Shown: positions 1 to 7,900, counted from the stretch's first letter. The stretch is DNA of 9,843 nt from Candidatus Glassiibacteriota bacterium (GCA_016934095.1 JAFGTO010000224.1:1-9843); one strand, 5' to 3'. Translations and numbers: made by a program. Notes: generated from the letters alone by a model not told the origin.

Positions 1-20
1 ACCCTGATGAATGACCCCAA

Positions 21-26
21 TATAAT
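21..26 (+). promoter_or_regulatory. Possible -10 box (TATAAT)
   Basis: This is a perfect TATAAT hexamer in an AT-rich stretch upstream of the small membrane-protein gene. A -35 box at normal spacing would fall just outside the left edge, so the promoter cannot be evaluated. If real, transcription would start near position 33 and leave a leader of about 75 bases before the TTG start. Confidence 0.25.
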
Positions 27-107
27 ACATAACCCATTAAATTGCAATTAATTATAAAGACTCCTTGGCTTTTTCAGTGAACCCTCAACTATGTATATTA
101 TCACCAC

Positions 108-560
108 TTGTTTTTATGGAGATTTTATGCAGGTATATTTTTCGCAGTGTTTTTTATTGTCATGTTAAAAGTAGCTAAAAGGGCCTTGGCCGGCTGCTCG
201 AACGAGCAGATGATCATCCTGGTCTTTATGCTGATGATTTTTCTCGGATCGCCCATTCACCTGCTGATTAAATTTCGGTCATATCTTTCAACCCCTCTGA
301 TGCCTTATAAGATGCTCGGCAGCCTGATCGGGCTTTTTTACCTTATTGCCTTCGGTCTGACAGCGCTGCAGAAGCGTATCCGTAACCCATTTTTCAAATG
401 GGGAATAGTATTGATCGTCTGGGGTGATATAATGTTCTGTGCCTTGAGGAAACCGGTGCTCCTGAATGCTCTCGGTGCCGCTTTCAAGTCAGGGTATTAC
501 CCGCATCCGGCCACCAATCTGCAGGAGTACTTATCCTCATTATTGAATATTTTTCGCTAA
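108..560 (+). CDS. Small hypothetical multi-pass membrane protein
   Basis: I do not recognise the family. The 150-residue product has four hydrophobic stretches, at about residues 5-22, 35-54, 70-86 and 97-115, and basic residues in between (K21-R26, K55-R57, K89-R92). This suggests a small integral inner-membrane protein. The C-terminal 35 residues are more polar and have no recognisable motif. The start is uncertain. The frame opens after a TGA at 78-80, and TTG at 108 is the first usual start codon. It has no clear Shine-Dalgarno sequence. The next in-frame ATG (162, residue 19) would remove most of the first hydrophobic segment and also lacks one. The gene stands alone, convergent with the minus-strand cluster to its right. 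The surrounding DNA is more AT-rich than the rest of the window. Coding is likely from the length and coherent hydrophobic pattern; function is unknown. Confidence 0.6.
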   Translation: MFLWRFYAGIFFAVFFIVMLKVAKRALAGCSNEQMIILVFMLMIFLGSPIHLLIKFRSYLSTPLMPYKMLGSLIGLFYLIAFGLTALQKRIRNPFFKWGIVLIVWGDIMFCALRKPVLLNALGAAFKSGYYPHPATNLQEYLSSLLNIFR

Positions 561-821
561 GCGGGACCGGGCAGATACGATATATTGATTTATAAATAGA
601 CCACACAGATTTTTATCTGGCCGCATACAGAAAATGATGAGGGGCGGGGCGGCAGATCGTCTGGCAACGTATAGTCATTTAGATACAGCAGGCCTGAAAG
701 ACAGGCCTGAATAATTGTCGTATAATAATTATTATGTTAACTAACAAAGATTTCTTTCCAACAAATCATTTATCACCACCCCCTGGTACCTTCCTCTGTT
801 TGCCGATGCGTGTGTACGCCG
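561..821. other. Convergent intergenic gap with short palindromes
   Basis: This non-coding gap separates the 3' ends of the small membrane-protein gene (+) and the zinc-ribbon gene (-). It contains a weak hairpin (CAGAT/ATCTG, 606-619), the perfect CAGGCCTG hairpin (689-709) and a 14-base AT-only palindrome (722-735). I see no classical stem plus T-run terminator on either strand, although convergent genes would be expected to end here. Confidence 0.5.
689..709. repeat. Perfect hairpin of two CAGGCCTG units
   Basis: The self-complementary octamer CAGGCCTG occurs at 689-696 and again at 702-709, separated by AAAGA. The two copies can pair as a perfect 8-bp, GC-rich stem with a 5-base loop. 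The position between convergent genes fits a transcript end or a 3' stabilising structure. No T-run follows on either strand, so it is not a canonical intrinsic terminator. Confidence 0.5.
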
Positions 822-1442
822 TTACATCTCGATCGGGATATCTTCTGTCGCTCTGGTATTCGAGGAATATCGCCCTCGCATAACCATTAACAAGAACATC
901 AAAACACCGGCGAAAATAATTACGGTTCCGGCTTGTAGATACAATTCCGCCTGATAGTTGCCTGCCAGCAATAAGATGTAAGCAGTAGTCAGTATCAGAA
1001 TGCCGCTTACAGCAATGAAGGTTGCCAGAATTTTACCTTTTTCCTGCCTGAGAAAGCTTAAGCAGTAACGGCACCTTACCGCGCGCTCATGGATGATTTC
1101 TCCACAATAAAAGCAAACTTTTTTTCCTGCTTCCAGTTTATCATCCTTAGGCGCGGATGATTTTTTAACGAGAAACCAACCAATAAAAGTGCCGAGTCCG
1201 AAAATCAGAAAACCAAGGTAAGCCAATACGATAGCAACTTTCATCAGCATTTCGAAGATTTGGATATTTGTGTCGTAGAGGTATTTGATGTAACTGAAAG
1301 CACCGATAAGAATGCCTCCCACCATCAAGCAAGTTCCCCAGAACTGGCCTTCGTTTATCCGTGATTGGACAAAGCTGAGGCAGTAGCGACACTTGAGTGC
1401 ACTGTCTTTAATTTCCGAGAAACAAACAGGACAGGTTTTCAT
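822..1442 (-). CDS. Membrane protein with duplicated zinc-ribbon plus two-TM module
   Basis: The 206-residue protein consists of two similar halves. Each half begins with a four-cysteine zinc ribbon. The first has C4, C7, C18 and C21 (CPVC and CRYC). The second has C110, C113, C124 and C127 (CFYC and CRYC). Each is followed by two hydrophobic segments, about 33-55 and 68-92 in the first half and 137-160 and 168-189 in the second. Both ribbons end in the same seven residues, CRYCLSF, which indicates internal duplication. Even numbers of membrane spans would place both ribbons on one side, probably the cytoplasm. The start is well supported: GGAGG (1449-1453) lies six bases before the ATG. It is the last gene of a minus-strand cluster, 78 bases after motB. 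Such zinc ribbons often act as binding or sensing platforms, but no specific role can be assigned. Confidence 0.82.
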   Translation of the reverse strand: MKTCPVCFSEIKDSALKCRYCLSFVQSRINEGQFWGTCLMVGGILIGAFSYIKYLYDTNIQIFEMLMKVAIVLAYLGFLIFGLGTFIGWFLVKKSSAPKDDKLEAGKKVCFYCGEIIHERAVRCRYCLSFLRQEKGKILATFIAVSGILILTTAYILLLAGNYQAELYLQAGTVIIFAGVLMFLLMVMRGRYSSNTRATEDIPIEM

Positions 1443-1448
1443 CTACTA

Positions 1449-1453
1449 CCTCC
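1449..1453 (-). promoter_or_regulatory. Strong ribosome binding site of the zinc-ribbon gene
   Basis: The minus strand reads GGAGG here, six bases before the ATG at 1442. It is the strongest Shine-Dalgarno match in this cluster and fixes the start of the zinc-ribbon membrane protein. Confidence 0.75.
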
Positions 1454-1520
1454 AATCGGTTTGGATTGATTTTCCAGCTCTTGCAAATAAGCGGCAGTCA
1501 GTTTCCCGGCTTGGCGAAGA

Positions 1521-2231
1521 TCAGGTAAGAGGATCGGTTTGCACGTCATACTCGATAAAGACTTCAATTCTACGGTTTTTCTTCCGGTTTTCCTCGGAAT
1601 CATTGGGGAAAGCCGGCCGGTATTCCCCGTATCCGACAGCCGAGAACCTCGAGGGCGGAAGCTTGGAATAGTTGACCGCAAAATTCAGCACGTTTTTCGC
1701 CCTGGCAAAGGAAAGATCCCAGTTCGAGTCATACAGGGCGTTTTTAATCGGGGTATCATCCGTGTATCCGGCTATGCGGATCTTGTTCTCCCAGTCTTTG
1801 GCCAGGTCGAAGATTTTCGCCAGGAAAGGCAGCCCCTGAGGCCGCAGCTCGGCCATTCCCTGGTCGAACAGCAGCGGCGCCAGGATTCTAACCGCGATCC
1901 CTTCGGAGGTTATCACTACCTTGATACTCTCTTCCTGCTTCTGTGTCTCCACGAAGTCCTGCAGCTTGGAAATGGCCATCGAGATTTCGCCCAGGTCCAC
2001 ATCGCTTATTTTAGGCACTATTTCATTGACAAGCTCCATGGTCGAAGGGTCCTCGGTGAGTATGCCCAGGGAGCCTTTCAGCGCCCCGGTCGCTTTGTTG
2101 AATTCGCTCGGGTCCACAGAGGACATCGAGACCAGCAGAACGAAAAAGCACAGCAGCAGGGACATCAGGTCGCTGAAAGTAGTCATCCAGGCCGGTGCGC
2201 CCTCTTCACAATGACATTTCTTCTTTGGCAT
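1521..2231 (-). CDS. motB: MotB-type flagellar stator protein (OmpA/MotB family)
   Basis: MotB forms the proton- or ion-conducting stator with MotA and anchors it to peptidoglycan. The 236-residue product has the expected layout. A short basic, cytoplasmic N-terminus is followed by one membrane helix (about 17-36). The stretch PAWMTTFSDLMSLLL contains the conserved motif with Asp21, the likely ion-binding residue. Next come a linker with an amphipathic stretch (about 40-60) and an OmpA-like peptidoglycan-binding domain (about 106-227). That domain shows GYTDDTPI (155-162), LSFARAKNV (173-181), GYGEYRP (200-206) and NRRIEVF (219-225). The length is near the lower end of the family. A GAGGCGGG-like ribosome site lies about ten bases before the ATG. 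The gene sits 81 bases after the cyclic-nucleotide regulator gene and 78 before the zinc-ribbon gene. motA, usually the immediate upstream partner, is absent here. A non-flagellar MotB-like role cannot be excluded. Confidence 0.9.
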   Translation of the reverse strand: MPKKKCHCEEGAPAWMTTFSDLMSLLLCFFVLLVSMSSVDPSEFNKATGALKGSLGILTEDPSTMELVNEIVPKISDVDLGEISMAISKLQDFVETQKQEESIKVVITSEGIAVRILAPLLFDQGMAELRPQGLPFLAKIFDLAKDWENKIRIAGYTDDTPIKNALYDSNWDLSFARAKNVLNFAVNYSKLPPSRFSAVGYGEYRPAFPNDSEENRKKNRRIEVFIEYDVQTDPLT

Positions 2232-2312
2232 CTAAAACCCGCCTCATCGGTCGGCAATCATTTTTATCCGGTATTATTTAATTCGGCAGAAACAATCGGC
2301 AGTTTGAATATT

Positions 2313-3317
2313 TCAACCTGCAAGAGTTTTCAGCAGGTTGACCATCTTACGGAATACTTTAAAACCTTCCTGTTCTTCGAGTCTGGCTTGCAGACGGTCG
2401 GGGGCGGCACAGGTGAGCTGGCCTGTGCCGCTTTCCGGGTCGATAACCAGCTTGAAAATACCCTCCTCGATCAGCGGCTTGAAAATTTCGTTCGTTTCAT
2501 CCTTAGGATAGCCGAAAAGATCTTCCACCAACTGAAGGCAACGCTCGTAACTCAGCGTTATCGTACCTCCACTGGCCTGAAATTCGCGGCTCTCCTCGGT
2601 GAGCTTTTTCAATACTTGATAAGTCTTATCAGGCATCGGCCGGTGCTCTTTATCTCCCCGACCGCTCTCCCCTGTGGCTTCCAGCTTCAGGAAATCCAGA
2701 AACTTCCCGAAGTGCTCCAGGTCGCTGATCACCAGGTTTTCAATTTCGTTATCCCGCCCGTCTCCCTTATCCAGCTGCACCAGCCTGGTAAACACCATCC
2801 TGTTAAATACTTTCTCAACCTGGCCCTTTTCGAGAGCAAGAATCGTGCTACAATCCGACAGTACCTCCTTGAAGTCGAGGGACAGTCCTTTTTCCGATTC
2901 TTTACCTTTTGCTTTGGCCAGCAAATAAATCAGGCTGCAGAGGCTGTAATAGAAATTGGTCAGCTTGAGAGGGCTTACCAGCGAGCCGGTCAGCCGCAAC
3001 CGCTCGGTCATTACCTTGATAATCGACAGAACCGGCGGCGATAGCTGTCTTAAAACGTTCTGAAACTGTATCTGCCCTAAAATGGTTACCACGGTATCTT
3101 CCACCGCGGTAACCGTTGCCGAGCGGGGAAGCTGGTCGATCAGGCACATCTCGCCGAATATGGAGCCTTTCTCCAGAGTGCTGAAGACTATCCGCTGGTC
3201 GCCGAACTTTCTGGATACCTCTACCCTGCCGGACTCGATTACGTAAGCGCTGTTCCCCACGGTTTTTTCATGGACAATTACTTCTCCGGACTTGTATTTT
3301 TTCTTTTTCAGCAGCAT
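2313..3317 (-). CDS. CRP/FNR-like cyclic-nucleotide-binding regulator with C-terminal extension
   Basis: The 334-residue protein starts directly with a cyclic-nucleotide-binding beta-barrel (about 7-90). The phosphate-binding cassette FGEMCLIDQLPRSATV (54-69) keeps the Glu (E56) and Arg (R65) expected of ligand-binding members. A dimerisation-type helix follows (about 94-112). A CRP-like helix-turn-helix region (about 118-213) comes next; its pattern of helices and a wing ending in LVISDLEHF resembles CRP DNA-binding domains, though without a strong consensus. Residues 214-230 form a charged linker. The tail (about 231-334) contains a second segment with a similar pattern (LSYERCLQLVEDLFGYP, then IFKPLIEEGIF). 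This makes it longer than the roughly 210-230 residues of classic CRP. An in-frame TAA at 3330-3332 limits upstream extension; no strong Shine-Dalgarno precedes the ATG. It is the first gene of the cluster with motB and has its own promoter. It could instead be a non-DNA-binding effector. Confidence 0.82.
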   Translation of the reverse strand: MLLKKKKYKSGEVIVHEKTVGNSAYVIESGRVEVSRKFGDQRIVFSTLEKGSIFGEMCLIDQLPRSATVTAVEDTVVTILGQIQFQNVLRQLSPPVLSIIKVMTERLRLTGSLVSPLKLTNFYYSLCSLIYLLAKAKGKESEKGLSLDFKEVLSDCSTILALEKGQVEKVFNRMVFTRLVQLDKGDGRDNEIENLVISDLEHFGKFLDFLKLEATGESGRGDKEHRPMPDKTYQVLKKLTEESREFQASGGTITLSYERCLQLVEDLFGYPKDETNEIFKPLIEEGIFKLVIDPESGTGQLTCAAPDRLQARLEEQEGFKVFRKMVNLLKTLAG

Positions 3318-3361
3318 TTTATTCGTGTTTTACTATTGGAAGTTATGCAGCCGACTTATTT

Positions 3362-3382
3362 CGTAGGATACACTCCCCTACG
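3362..3382 (-). promoter_or_regulatory. Stem-loop in the leader of the cNMP-regulator transcript
   Basis: CGTAGG (3362-3367) and CCTACG (3377-3382) form a perfect 6-bp inverted repeat around a nine-base loop. It lies between the predicted minus-strand promoter and the regulator start, so in RNA it would be a hairpin about 45 bases before the ATG. As DNA it could be an operator for the neighbouring regulator, although it does not resemble the TGTGA-N6-TCACA CRP site. Confidence 0.45.
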
Positions 3383-3404
3383 CATAAAGACAGCCTTCAT
3401 TCAA

Positions 3405-3433
3405 ACTTTAGCCTGCGCCATACGTTTTGTCAA
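3405..3433 (-). promoter_or_regulatory. Sigma70-like promoter for the cNMP-regulator/motB cluster
   Basis: On the minus strand a perfect TTGACA -35 box (3433-3428) is followed, after exactly 17 bases, by TAAAGT (3410-3405) as the -10 box, which matches four of six consensus positions. The predicted start, near 3398, would give a leader of about 80 bases that carries the CGTAGG/CCTACG hairpin. Confidence 0.6.
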
Positions 3434-3454
3434 TATTTTAACTACCGATCAGGC

Positions 3455-3483
3455 TTGAAATTCAAATTTTCTTTAACTATATT
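3455..3483 (+). promoter_or_regulatory. Sigma70-like promoter for the TPR-DUF1573 pair
   Basis: TTGAAA (3455-3460) and TATATT (3478-3483) are separated by exactly 17 bases, each one mismatch or close to the consensus. The -35 box lies inside a small palindrome, TTGAAATTCAA (3455-3465). Transcription would start near 3490, about 30 bases before the ATG. The -35 boxes of the two divergent promoters are only 21 bases apart, so one bound regulator could affect both. Confidence 0.6.
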
Positions 3484-3519
3484 GATCTTGAAGGTGGAAC
3501 AACTCCGGAGCATAGAAAA

Positions 3520-4203
3520 ATGAGCCTGAACCTTGTCCTGGTCACCGTCATTTTTTTTGTCCTCCTGGTGATAGTGGCTATTTTCGTGGCCCAGCAGTTT
3601 GCCACCGTCCAGAAAACGAGCGCCAAGAAATCCCTGTCGCTTACCGAAAAGCTTGCCGCCAGCGGTATCAATCCCCTGGATTCGGACAGGTTTCGCGAAA
3701 TAGCCCTGAGAGCAGGTCCGAGTGAAGAGGACCCGAAACGGCTGGTCGCTCTTTCCGGGCCGGATATCAGTGATCGGCCAGCGAGCTTCGGCCCGGAGCA
3801 AGATGACAGGATCGAAAAACCGGAAGAGACCGCTTTTACAGATCCTAACCTCTCGACCGAGCTTCAGCATATCGAGAAAAAGGATCTGCAGGCGCTTTAT
3901 TCCGAATACTTGATTGCAAAAAATCTCAACCCCTTCGATGTGGAACCGGAATTCAAGCTGGGCATGGCTTACTTGAGAAATGCACAATACGAAAAATCGC
4001 AGGGCCTGTTCCAGAAGGTAGTCGAGAGCAAACCGGAATTCCCCGGTATTTTTTACTACCTGGGTGAAGCGTACCGCTGTAACGGCCAGTTTTATGAAGC
4101 CATGCAGGCCTACAAGCAATCCTGGGAAATGGACCACCTTGGCTCCCAGACCAGCACAGACAGCGAGCATGACTCGGAAAATGACAACAGCGAGGGAGTA
4201 TAA
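3520..4203 (+). CDS. Membrane-anchored TPR-repeat protein
   Basis: The 227-residue protein has an N-terminal membrane anchor (about 4-25, strongly hydrophobic and rich in V, I, L and F). A polar, probably disordered stretch follows (about 30-120). Two tetratricopeptide-like repeats come next, at about 141-174 and 175-208, with LGMAY, GLFQKVV, LGEAY and AMQAYKQ matching the alternating TPR pattern. The tail (209-227) is acidic and rich in Ser, Asp and Glu. TPRs usually mediate protein-protein contacts, so this is likely a scaffold or assembly factor at the membrane. Its partner cannot be read from the sequence. The start is supported by CGGAG (3506-3510), nine bases before the ATG, and by the promoter at 3455-3483. 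Its stop codon lies one base before the DUF1573 start, so the two genes are almost certainly co-translated. No closer family is recognised. Confidence 0.82.
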   Translation: MSLNLVLVTVIFFVLLVIVAIFVAQQFATVQKTSAKKSLSLTEKLAASGINPLDSDRFREIALRAGPSEEDPKRLVALSGPDISDRPASFGPEQDDRIEKPEETAFTDPNLSTELQHIEKKDLQALYSEYLIAKNLNPFDVEPEFKLGMAYLRNAQYEKSQGLFQKVVESKPEFPGIFYYLGEAYRCNGQFYEAMQAYKQSWEMDHLGSQTSTDSEHDSENDNSEGV

Positions 4204-4204
4204 G

Positions 4205-4933
4205 ATGGATTCAAGGTTGACCGGCAGGACTTCGGGAATTCTCAAGGCATCGATCGCCCTTATCGCAGCATTAATCTGGCTCTGCCCCGCTCCCGACGCT
4301 TGTCGGGCTCAGGGGACACCCAGCATCGAGGTAGACAAGAAAGAGCTTGACCTGGGGGTCATCTACCGGGGCGGCTCGGCTGAGGGCGATTTCGTGATTC
4401 GTAACGTGGGAAGTGATACGCTGGCGATCAAGAACGTGCGCAGCAGCTGTGGCTGCACCGCTGCGATCGTGGACAAGAACAACCTGGGGCCCAACGAGCA
4501 GACCAAGCTTAAAGCCAGGTTCAGCTCAGGCAATTATAAAGGAACGGTGAGCAAGAAAATTTTTGTCTATTCCAACGACCCGCAAAACGCCATAATCGCG
4601 CTCGAGGTAAAGGCGGAAGTAAAGGTTGATCTGGATGTGAGTCCCATGATGATATATTTCTCCGGGCTGAAAGCCGGCGACCGGGTCTCCAGGCTGATAA
4701 GCCTGAAAAACGTCTCCGACTCGACCATCACCATCCAGGAGATATCCTCGACAGTGCCGGACATTAAAATTGATCTGTCGAAAATGAAGATCGCGCCCGG
4801 AGAGGAGTCGAGCCTGCGCCTGGTGGTCGATAAACTCGAGAAGGACACGAAACTGACCGGCTCCCTGACCATCCGCACCACCAGCCGCCAGGAAAAAATC
4901 ACCGTGCAGATCTACGGCGGCAAGATCAGATAA
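4205..4933 (+). CDS. Exported DUF1573 family protein
   Basis: The 242-residue product begins with a signal peptide: basic residues R4, R8 and K14, a hydrophobic core (about 15-27), and likely cleavage after A35. The mature part opens with the typical DUF1573 beta-sandwich. It includes VDKKELDLGVIYRG (43-56), FVIRNVGSDTLAIKNV (63-78) and the hallmark SCGCT (81-85), followed by LGPNE (94-98), FSSGNYKGTVSKKIFVYSND (about 106-125). The second half (about 143-240) repeats an Ig-like pattern (LISLKNVSDSTITI, IAPGEESSLRL). DUF1573 proteins are exported, Ig/ASPM-like beta proteins of unclear biochemical function. The ATG at 4205 was chosen because a GAGGGAG ribosome site (4191-4197) precedes it and the signal peptide starts there. 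The frame is open upstream to 4064, but that part overlaps the TPR gene. Translational coupling with the TPR gene implies a shared role. Confidence 0.88.
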   Translation: MDSRLTGRTSGILKASIALIAALIWLCPAPDACRAQGTPSIEVDKKELDLGVIYRGGSAEGDFVIRNVGSDTLAIKNVRSSCGCTAAIVDKNNLGPNEQTKLKARFSSGNYKGTVSKKIFVYSNDPQNAIIALEVKAEVKVDLDVSPMMIYFSGLKAGDRVSRLISLKNVSDSTITIQEISSTVPDIKIDLSKMKIAPGEESSLRLVVDKLEKDTKLTGSLTIRTTSRQEKITVQIYGGKIR

Positions 4934-4996
4934 GCCCCCTCGATGCAGCAGGCCTGTACCGGCCGGCACTGCCCCCCACCAGCAGGAAAGGATCAG
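4934..4996. other. Short convergent gap between DUF1573 and DUF4175 genes
   Basis: Two converging genes are separated by 63 GC-rich bases. The GGCC units at 4951-4954 and 4961-4964 could pair in a short stem, but there is no T-run on either strand. The 11-mer CAGCAGGCCTG (4946-4956) is identical to 686-696 at the other convergent gap. No clear terminator is seen. Confidence 0.35.
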
Positions 4997-7900
4997 CTAC
5001 CTGAGGTCGTTTTCGACCTTCTTGGCGTTCAGCAGCTCGTAATAGGCGCGGATCAGTCTTTCGAAGCTTTCCGGATACGATCCTTTCCAGCGTTCCAGCC
5101 TGATTTTGAGCTCATCATCTCCGGCGCTTCGCTCCATCAGCTCGCGGGCCAGGGCTGGCGGCGGCAGGATGTCGTATTCTCCGGCTGTCTCGCTTTTTCT
5201 CTTACGTCCCGTATCCCGCTGCTGGATAGATCTCTGGGCATCCAGCAGGCGGTCGAGGATTCTCCTCTGGCGGTTCAGGGTTTCCCGGCTCACCCCGCGC
5301 TTGAGCAGGTCCTCGACAACCTCATCCGCTTCCTTGACCATACCCTCCAGGCTGGAGCCCGGCAAATCCTTGCGGCCGGACATCTTTTCAGCCAGCTCGG
5401 CCATCTGGTCGCGGATGGCTTTCTGCTCTGCGGCCATCCGGCGGATCAGGTTCATCAGGTCGCCCGGAAACGGAGACTCTCCCCCCTTGGATGACATTAG
5501 CGGGTCTCCATCCTGGCCGGGTGTAGTCATGCTGGAAAGCCCCTGCATTTGCTGGTTCAGGTTTTCCTGTCGCTCCGCCAACTGCTCGAGCTGGTTCAGC
5601 ATCTGGTCGAACCCCATGCCGCTTTCCGACTGCTGCATCATCCGGCTGTCATTGAGCAGTGTCAGCAGTGCCGCATTTATGGAAGCCAGCGTGCCTTTCG
5701 TGCTCTCCGCGGCAGGCTGTTTGTTTCTTTTCTCGGCACCCAGCACCTCGAATGCTTTCCCGCTGCGCTCGACCGACACCTGGAGATAGGCCAGCAGGCG
5801 GCTGCTGATAAAGAAGTTGTCGCTTGCAGCCTCGAGCAGGGCTTTCCACACCGATTCCAGCCCCTCGGACACTTCCAGTTGACGGTCCGCATACCGCAGG
5901 ACGTCCGGGTGATTGATGTCCGGCTCTTCCGCTACTTCCAGGGCGATTTCTTCCTGCCGGGCCGAAAGGTAGGCTAAGTCGTCGAAAGCACTCTCCATGG
6001 CCTGGGCCACCTGCTGCTTCCATTTCTCCTTGAGCTGCTCACTGTATTCTTTCAAGCGATCGCGCAGCCCGCGCATTTCATCCGACACCCGCCTCTGGGG
6101 AGCCATGGCCTCTCGCAGTTGTCCTTCCTTGAAATTATTCCCCACCTCGTTCCACAACCGGTCCAACTGATCCTGCGCCGGCTGGCTGGATTCCCTGGCG
6201 AGTTTTTCGGCCAGGGTTTTTTCCCCGGCCTGTTCCATTTGCTCCGAGGTCCGTGAGATGTGTTCGAAGAGCTCATCCGTCTGCTCGCCGAGCTCCTCAG
6301 CCGTCCCGGACAGCTTATCGGCCTCGGGCTCGGACAGTGCCTCTTTTTCCGTGCCGGGCACTGTCTGCCCGGCTGCGCCTGCGGCGGTGTCCTGAGCCGC
6401 CGGCTCGGAAGCGGGTTTTTCCTCTCCGGGCTTCTCGCCCTGTTCGGCCTGATGGCCGGTGCTGTCTGCCGGCACGCCGGCTGAGGACACTGCAGAGTCA
6501 GGCTGCGCGGACGGCAAAGGCTCGCCCAGGCAGGCCGCGGTGCTGTCCAGCAAGGCCGCGGACTGCTGCGCCAGCTCACTGCTCAGGCTCACCAGGTAGT
6601 CCATCTGCTGTTCCAGCTTCAGCTTCTCGAGCAGCGAGATTGTCTTGTCCAGTTTCTCCATGAACTTTTCCTGGGAGAAATTGAACTGTTCCATGGCCTG
6701 GCTGAGAGTTTTCTGGTCCAGGTTGTCGATGGCACCCTGGATCTGCTCCATCAGCCGTTTTAGCTCCTCGGTGGCGACCTGGTCCATCAGTTCATGGACC
6801 TGCTGGAGTTTGCGGATCACCTCGGTGGACAGCATCTCCTGACGGTCGAGCTGGCGGATGCTGCTTTCGAGCTGGTCGGAGAGCTCCTCGAGCTGTTGGG
6901 CCACTTGCTGCTGGCCGGCGATGGCCTGGTCAAGCTGCTGGCCCTGTTCCCAGTCCATCTGCTGCTCCCGCTTGAGAGCATCGCTGATCCGGGTGATTTC
7001 ATCTTGCAGCCGCCGTCCCTGGTCTTCGAGCTCTTCCAGTTGCCGGGTGATTTCTTCCTGACTCTGCTGCTCCCGCTCGAAAATCTCTTGCAGCGACGGG
7101 AAGCGGATGCGGAACTCCTGGGTAGAGGTCGACTTGGGGCCCGAGACATTGTCGTTGTCAAAGGCCTCCAGGCGGTAGAGAACCGATTCCTGCGGCAGCA
7201 GCGACAGCTCTTTCAAGTCCCACAGGTACTGGTCAACTCGGTAGGCCTGCACGGACCGATAGACTGCCACGTTTCGCGATTTTTCTTCCGCGGCCGTGCC
7301 GGTGGCGGATTCCTTGTGGTAGACCAGCCGCACTTTCGAGACCCCGAAATCGTCGGAGAGCTCGAAAATAAGCCCCTGCTGCATACTCTCATCGAGCTGC
7401 GCCTCTGCTTCAGGGAAGCGCAGCGCTATCCTGGGATACTCATCCTGGATGACTGTAACCGGATACGCCAGGGTATCGCTGTTGGTCAATCCCCAGCAGT
7501 CCTCCAGTCTTATCCGGTAGCTGCCGTCTCGCACCAGGGTGATAGTATCAGTAAAGGCCCTGCCGGCGCTGAGCGTCATGTTGCGCAGACTGTCGCCGTT
7601 CAGCACCAGCCGGCCGGTGCGCAGGACATTGCTTGATTTGCCGGTAAGCACCACCCGGGAGCCTTTCAGCGCCTGGATCGCCCTGTCCCGCGAGGTCTCG
7701 TAGGGCGGCAGGCCCGTATAAGCCGGGTAAAGGTAGAGCAGTCGGAGCTCGGTGACAAAGGGATTGCTGGTAACCGTAACTTCGAAAGTGTCCGTAAAGG
7801 CGTCGCCCTGCTGGATGCAGTATTGCAGGTCGTTTTCCAGGCCGCGGAAAGTAAAGGTGTATTCCAGGCGGCGGCCGGGGGCTGTCTGCATGACGATATT

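Noticed and set aside
1539..3044. 501-residue plus-strand open frame
   Set aside because: It lies antisense to motB and the cNMP-regulator gene, both of which have clear family motifs. Its translation is rich in His, Gln and Arg with no domain pattern, typical of a shadow frame.
4064..4204. Upstream extension of the DUF1573 frame
   Set aside because: It overlaps the TPR coding region by 140 bases and would put 47 polar residues before a clear signal peptide; the ATG at 4205 has a good ribosome site.
3442..4245. 267-residue minus-strand open frame
   Set aside because: It is opposite the TPR gene, which has a promoter, ribosome site, membrane helix and repeats. The antisense product shows no coherent features and would cross the divergent promoter.
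6794..7636. 280-residue plus-strand open frame inside the DUF4175-like gene
   Set aside because: It is antisense to the coiled-coil and beta-rich parts. Its Leu-rich look comes from reverse-complemented Gln/Glu codons.
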